A DNA stretch of 6,191 bases from Rhodobacterales bacterium (lineage in GTDB: Bacteria; Pseudomonadota; Alphaproteobacteria; Rhodobacterales; Rhodobacteraceae). Position 1 is the stretch's first letter, and each line of letters starts with the position of its first letter. The position numbers and the translations under genes are program-made. A model generated the notes under the pieces. It saw only the letters and a list, made by a program, of their open reading frames with translations. It ran no database searches and was not told the origin of the DNA. Positions 5,370 through 6,191 of the stretch are shown here, piece after piece. The stretch covers positions 1 to 6,191 of the forward strand of contig JAAFHS010000170.1 in assembly GCA_013298485.1 (NCBI GenBank). Direction: 5' to 3'.

Positions 5370-5966
5370 ATGGATGCCCCCCTGATCGCGCAGCCAAAGC
5401 TGCTGTTGCCACCCGCCGAAGCGGCCCACCTGACGGCGGCCTATGCAAAGGCATCTGTCATCCTTGAATACGGCACGGGTGGATCGACGGTGCTGGCGGG
5501 TGAGGGTCCCGATTGTACGGTGTTTTCGGTTGAAAGTGACCGCCGCTGGTTTGACCGGATGTCCGAATGGTTCGCCATGAACCCGCCGAAGGGCACGGTT
5601 CATATGCATCATGCGAATATCGGGCCAACTGGCAAATGGGGTATGCCCGCGACCGAGGCGCATTTTCGGCGCTGGACCGGCTATCCCGTATCAGTGTGGG
5701 ACAGGCCTGATTTCCGGCACCCTGACACTGTCCTGATCGACGGGCGCTTCCGGATCGCATGTCTGCTGACAGTGGCGCTGCGGATCAATAGGCCGGTCAT
5801 CGCCCTTGTCGATGACTATGCCGTCCGGAGCCGCTATCAACAGGTTGAAACGCTTTTGCGGCCGGCGCGCATGATCGGGCGCATGGCCGAGTTCGAGCTG
5901 ACACCCATGGCTTTCCCGGTCGACCAGATGGGTCTGATCCTTACCTTTTTTCTGCGGCCCGGATAA
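5370..5966 (+). CDS. Putative class I methyltransferase-fold protein of unknown substrate
   Basis: A 198-residue protein with the pattern of a Rossmann-like SAM-dependent methyltransferase. ILEYGTGGST (31-40) resembles the glycine-rich motif I. FSVESDRRWF (52-61) ends a second strand with acidic Glu55/Asp57, where SAM ribose is normally held. VLIDGRFRIA (121-130) and VIALVDDY (143-150) look like the following strands with conserved aspartates. The family assignment rests on these motifs only; the domain is small and the substrate cannot be told, so a non-catalytic or other nucleotide-binding role remains possible. No signal peptide is present. The ATG has a strong Shine-Dalgarno (GAGGAGGGG, 5356-5364) about five bases upstream, the best in the operon. 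The gene is 16 bases after the membrane protein and 18 before sufC, so it is clearly part of the suf transcript. Confidence 0.78.
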   Translation: MDAPLIAQPKLLLPPAEAAHLTAAYAKASVILEYGTGGSTVLAGEGPDCTVFSVESDRRWFDRMSEWFAMNPPKGTVHMHHANIGPTGKWGMPATEAHFRRWTGYPVSVWDRPDFRHPDTVLIDGRFRIACLLTVALRINRPVIALVDDYAVRSRYQQVETLLRPARMIGRMAEFELTPMAFPVDQMGLILTFFLRPG

Positions 5967-5984
5967 GGCCGAAAACGGAGTATA

Positions 5985-6191
5985 ATGATGTTGGAAATCA
6001 ATAACCTGCACGTGAAGCTTGCCGAGGAATACAAGGTCATTCTGCGTGGTGTCAACCTGCGGATTGGCCCGGGCGAAGTTCACGCGATCATGGGGCCGAA
6101 TGGATCGGGTAAATCCACCTTGTCTTATGTTCTGTCGGGACGTGACGGATACAGTGTGACGGATGGGTCTGCCACGCTGGATGGCGAAGAC
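5985..6191 (+). CDS. sufC: SufC, ATPase of the SufBCD complex (5' part, cut by window end)
   Basis: The first 69 codons of an ABC-type ATPase of SufC type are present and the reading frame stays open to the last base. The N-terminus reads MMLEINNLHVKL and leads into the Walker A motif GPNGSGKST at residues 37-45, followed by LSYVLSGRDGY, where SufC proteins read similarly. SufC is a cytosolic ATPase that binds SufB and SufD and drives the conformational change needed for cluster assembly; the Q-loop, signature motif and Walker B lie beyond the window. Two ATGs in tandem (5985 and 5988) are possible starts. GGAG at 5977-5980 is four bases from the first and seven from the second, so 5988 may be the one used. 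It is 18 bases after the methyltransferase-like gene. Presence of sufD and sufS downstream is expected from relatives but not seen. Confidence 0.95.
   Translation, partial: MMLEINNLHVKLAEEYKVILRGVNLRIGPGEVHAIMGPNGSGKSTLSYVLSGRDGYSVTDGSATLDGED

Noticed and set aside
5922..5951. Small GACC/GGTC hairpin followed by a run of six T as a terminator
   Set aside because: The stem has only four pairs, 11 bases separate it from the T-run, and both lie in the reading frame of the methyltransferase-like gene, directly before sufC.
5955..5971. CGGCC-N7-GGCCG hairpin around the stop codon before sufC
   Set aside because: Perfect five-pair stem but no T-run and a high chance of occurring in GC-rich DNA; no function can be supported.

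Overview
The window looks like chromosomal DNA from an alphaproteobacterium of the Rhodobacterales (Rhodobacter/roseobacter type). The evidence is its high GC content, protein sequences typical of that order, and an iscR - cysteine desulfurase - sufB - ... - sufC gene order that I recall from Rhodobacter sphaeroides and its relatives. The species cannot be named from the sequence alone.

Two divergent transcription units are separated by 146 bases (1549-1694). To the left, on the minus strand, lie three tightly packed genes: an alpha/beta hydrolase of the COG2945 type (889-1548), a small helical protein of unknown function (629-889) and an HD-domain metal-dependent phosphohydrolase (30-632). 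Their junctions are a one-base TGATG overlap and a four-base TTGA overlap, so the three are probably co-transcribed and translationally coupled.

To the right, on the plus strand, is the start of an iron-sulfur cluster assembly operon: an Rrf2 regulator of IscR type (1695-2156), a compact group I cysteine desulfurase (2153-3196), sufB (3210-4724), a predicted membrane protein (4817-5353), a methyltransferase-fold protein (5370-5966) and the first 69 codons of sufC, cut by the window edge. The desulfurase releases sulfur from cysteine, SufB is the scaffold on which the cluster forms, and SufC is the scaffold's ATPase. The two proteins between sufB and sufC have no assigned role. The IscR lacks all three cysteines that hold the [2Fe-2S] cluster in the E. 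coli protein and keeps a single C-terminal cysteine, as described for R. sphaeroides IscR.

The main regulatory signal is a TAGAA-N3-TTCTA palindrome over the predicted -10 of the iscR promoter, a likely operator for autorepression. The most unexpected observation is a second, inverted copy of it (13 of 16 positions identical) inside the desulfurase gene at 2847-2862, in an AT-rich, rare-codon island. The iscR leader can also fold into stem-loops, one of which competes with pairing over the ribosome binding site. No mobile element, CRISPR array, tRNA or rRNA gene is visible, and no stretch over 300 bases lacks a gene.
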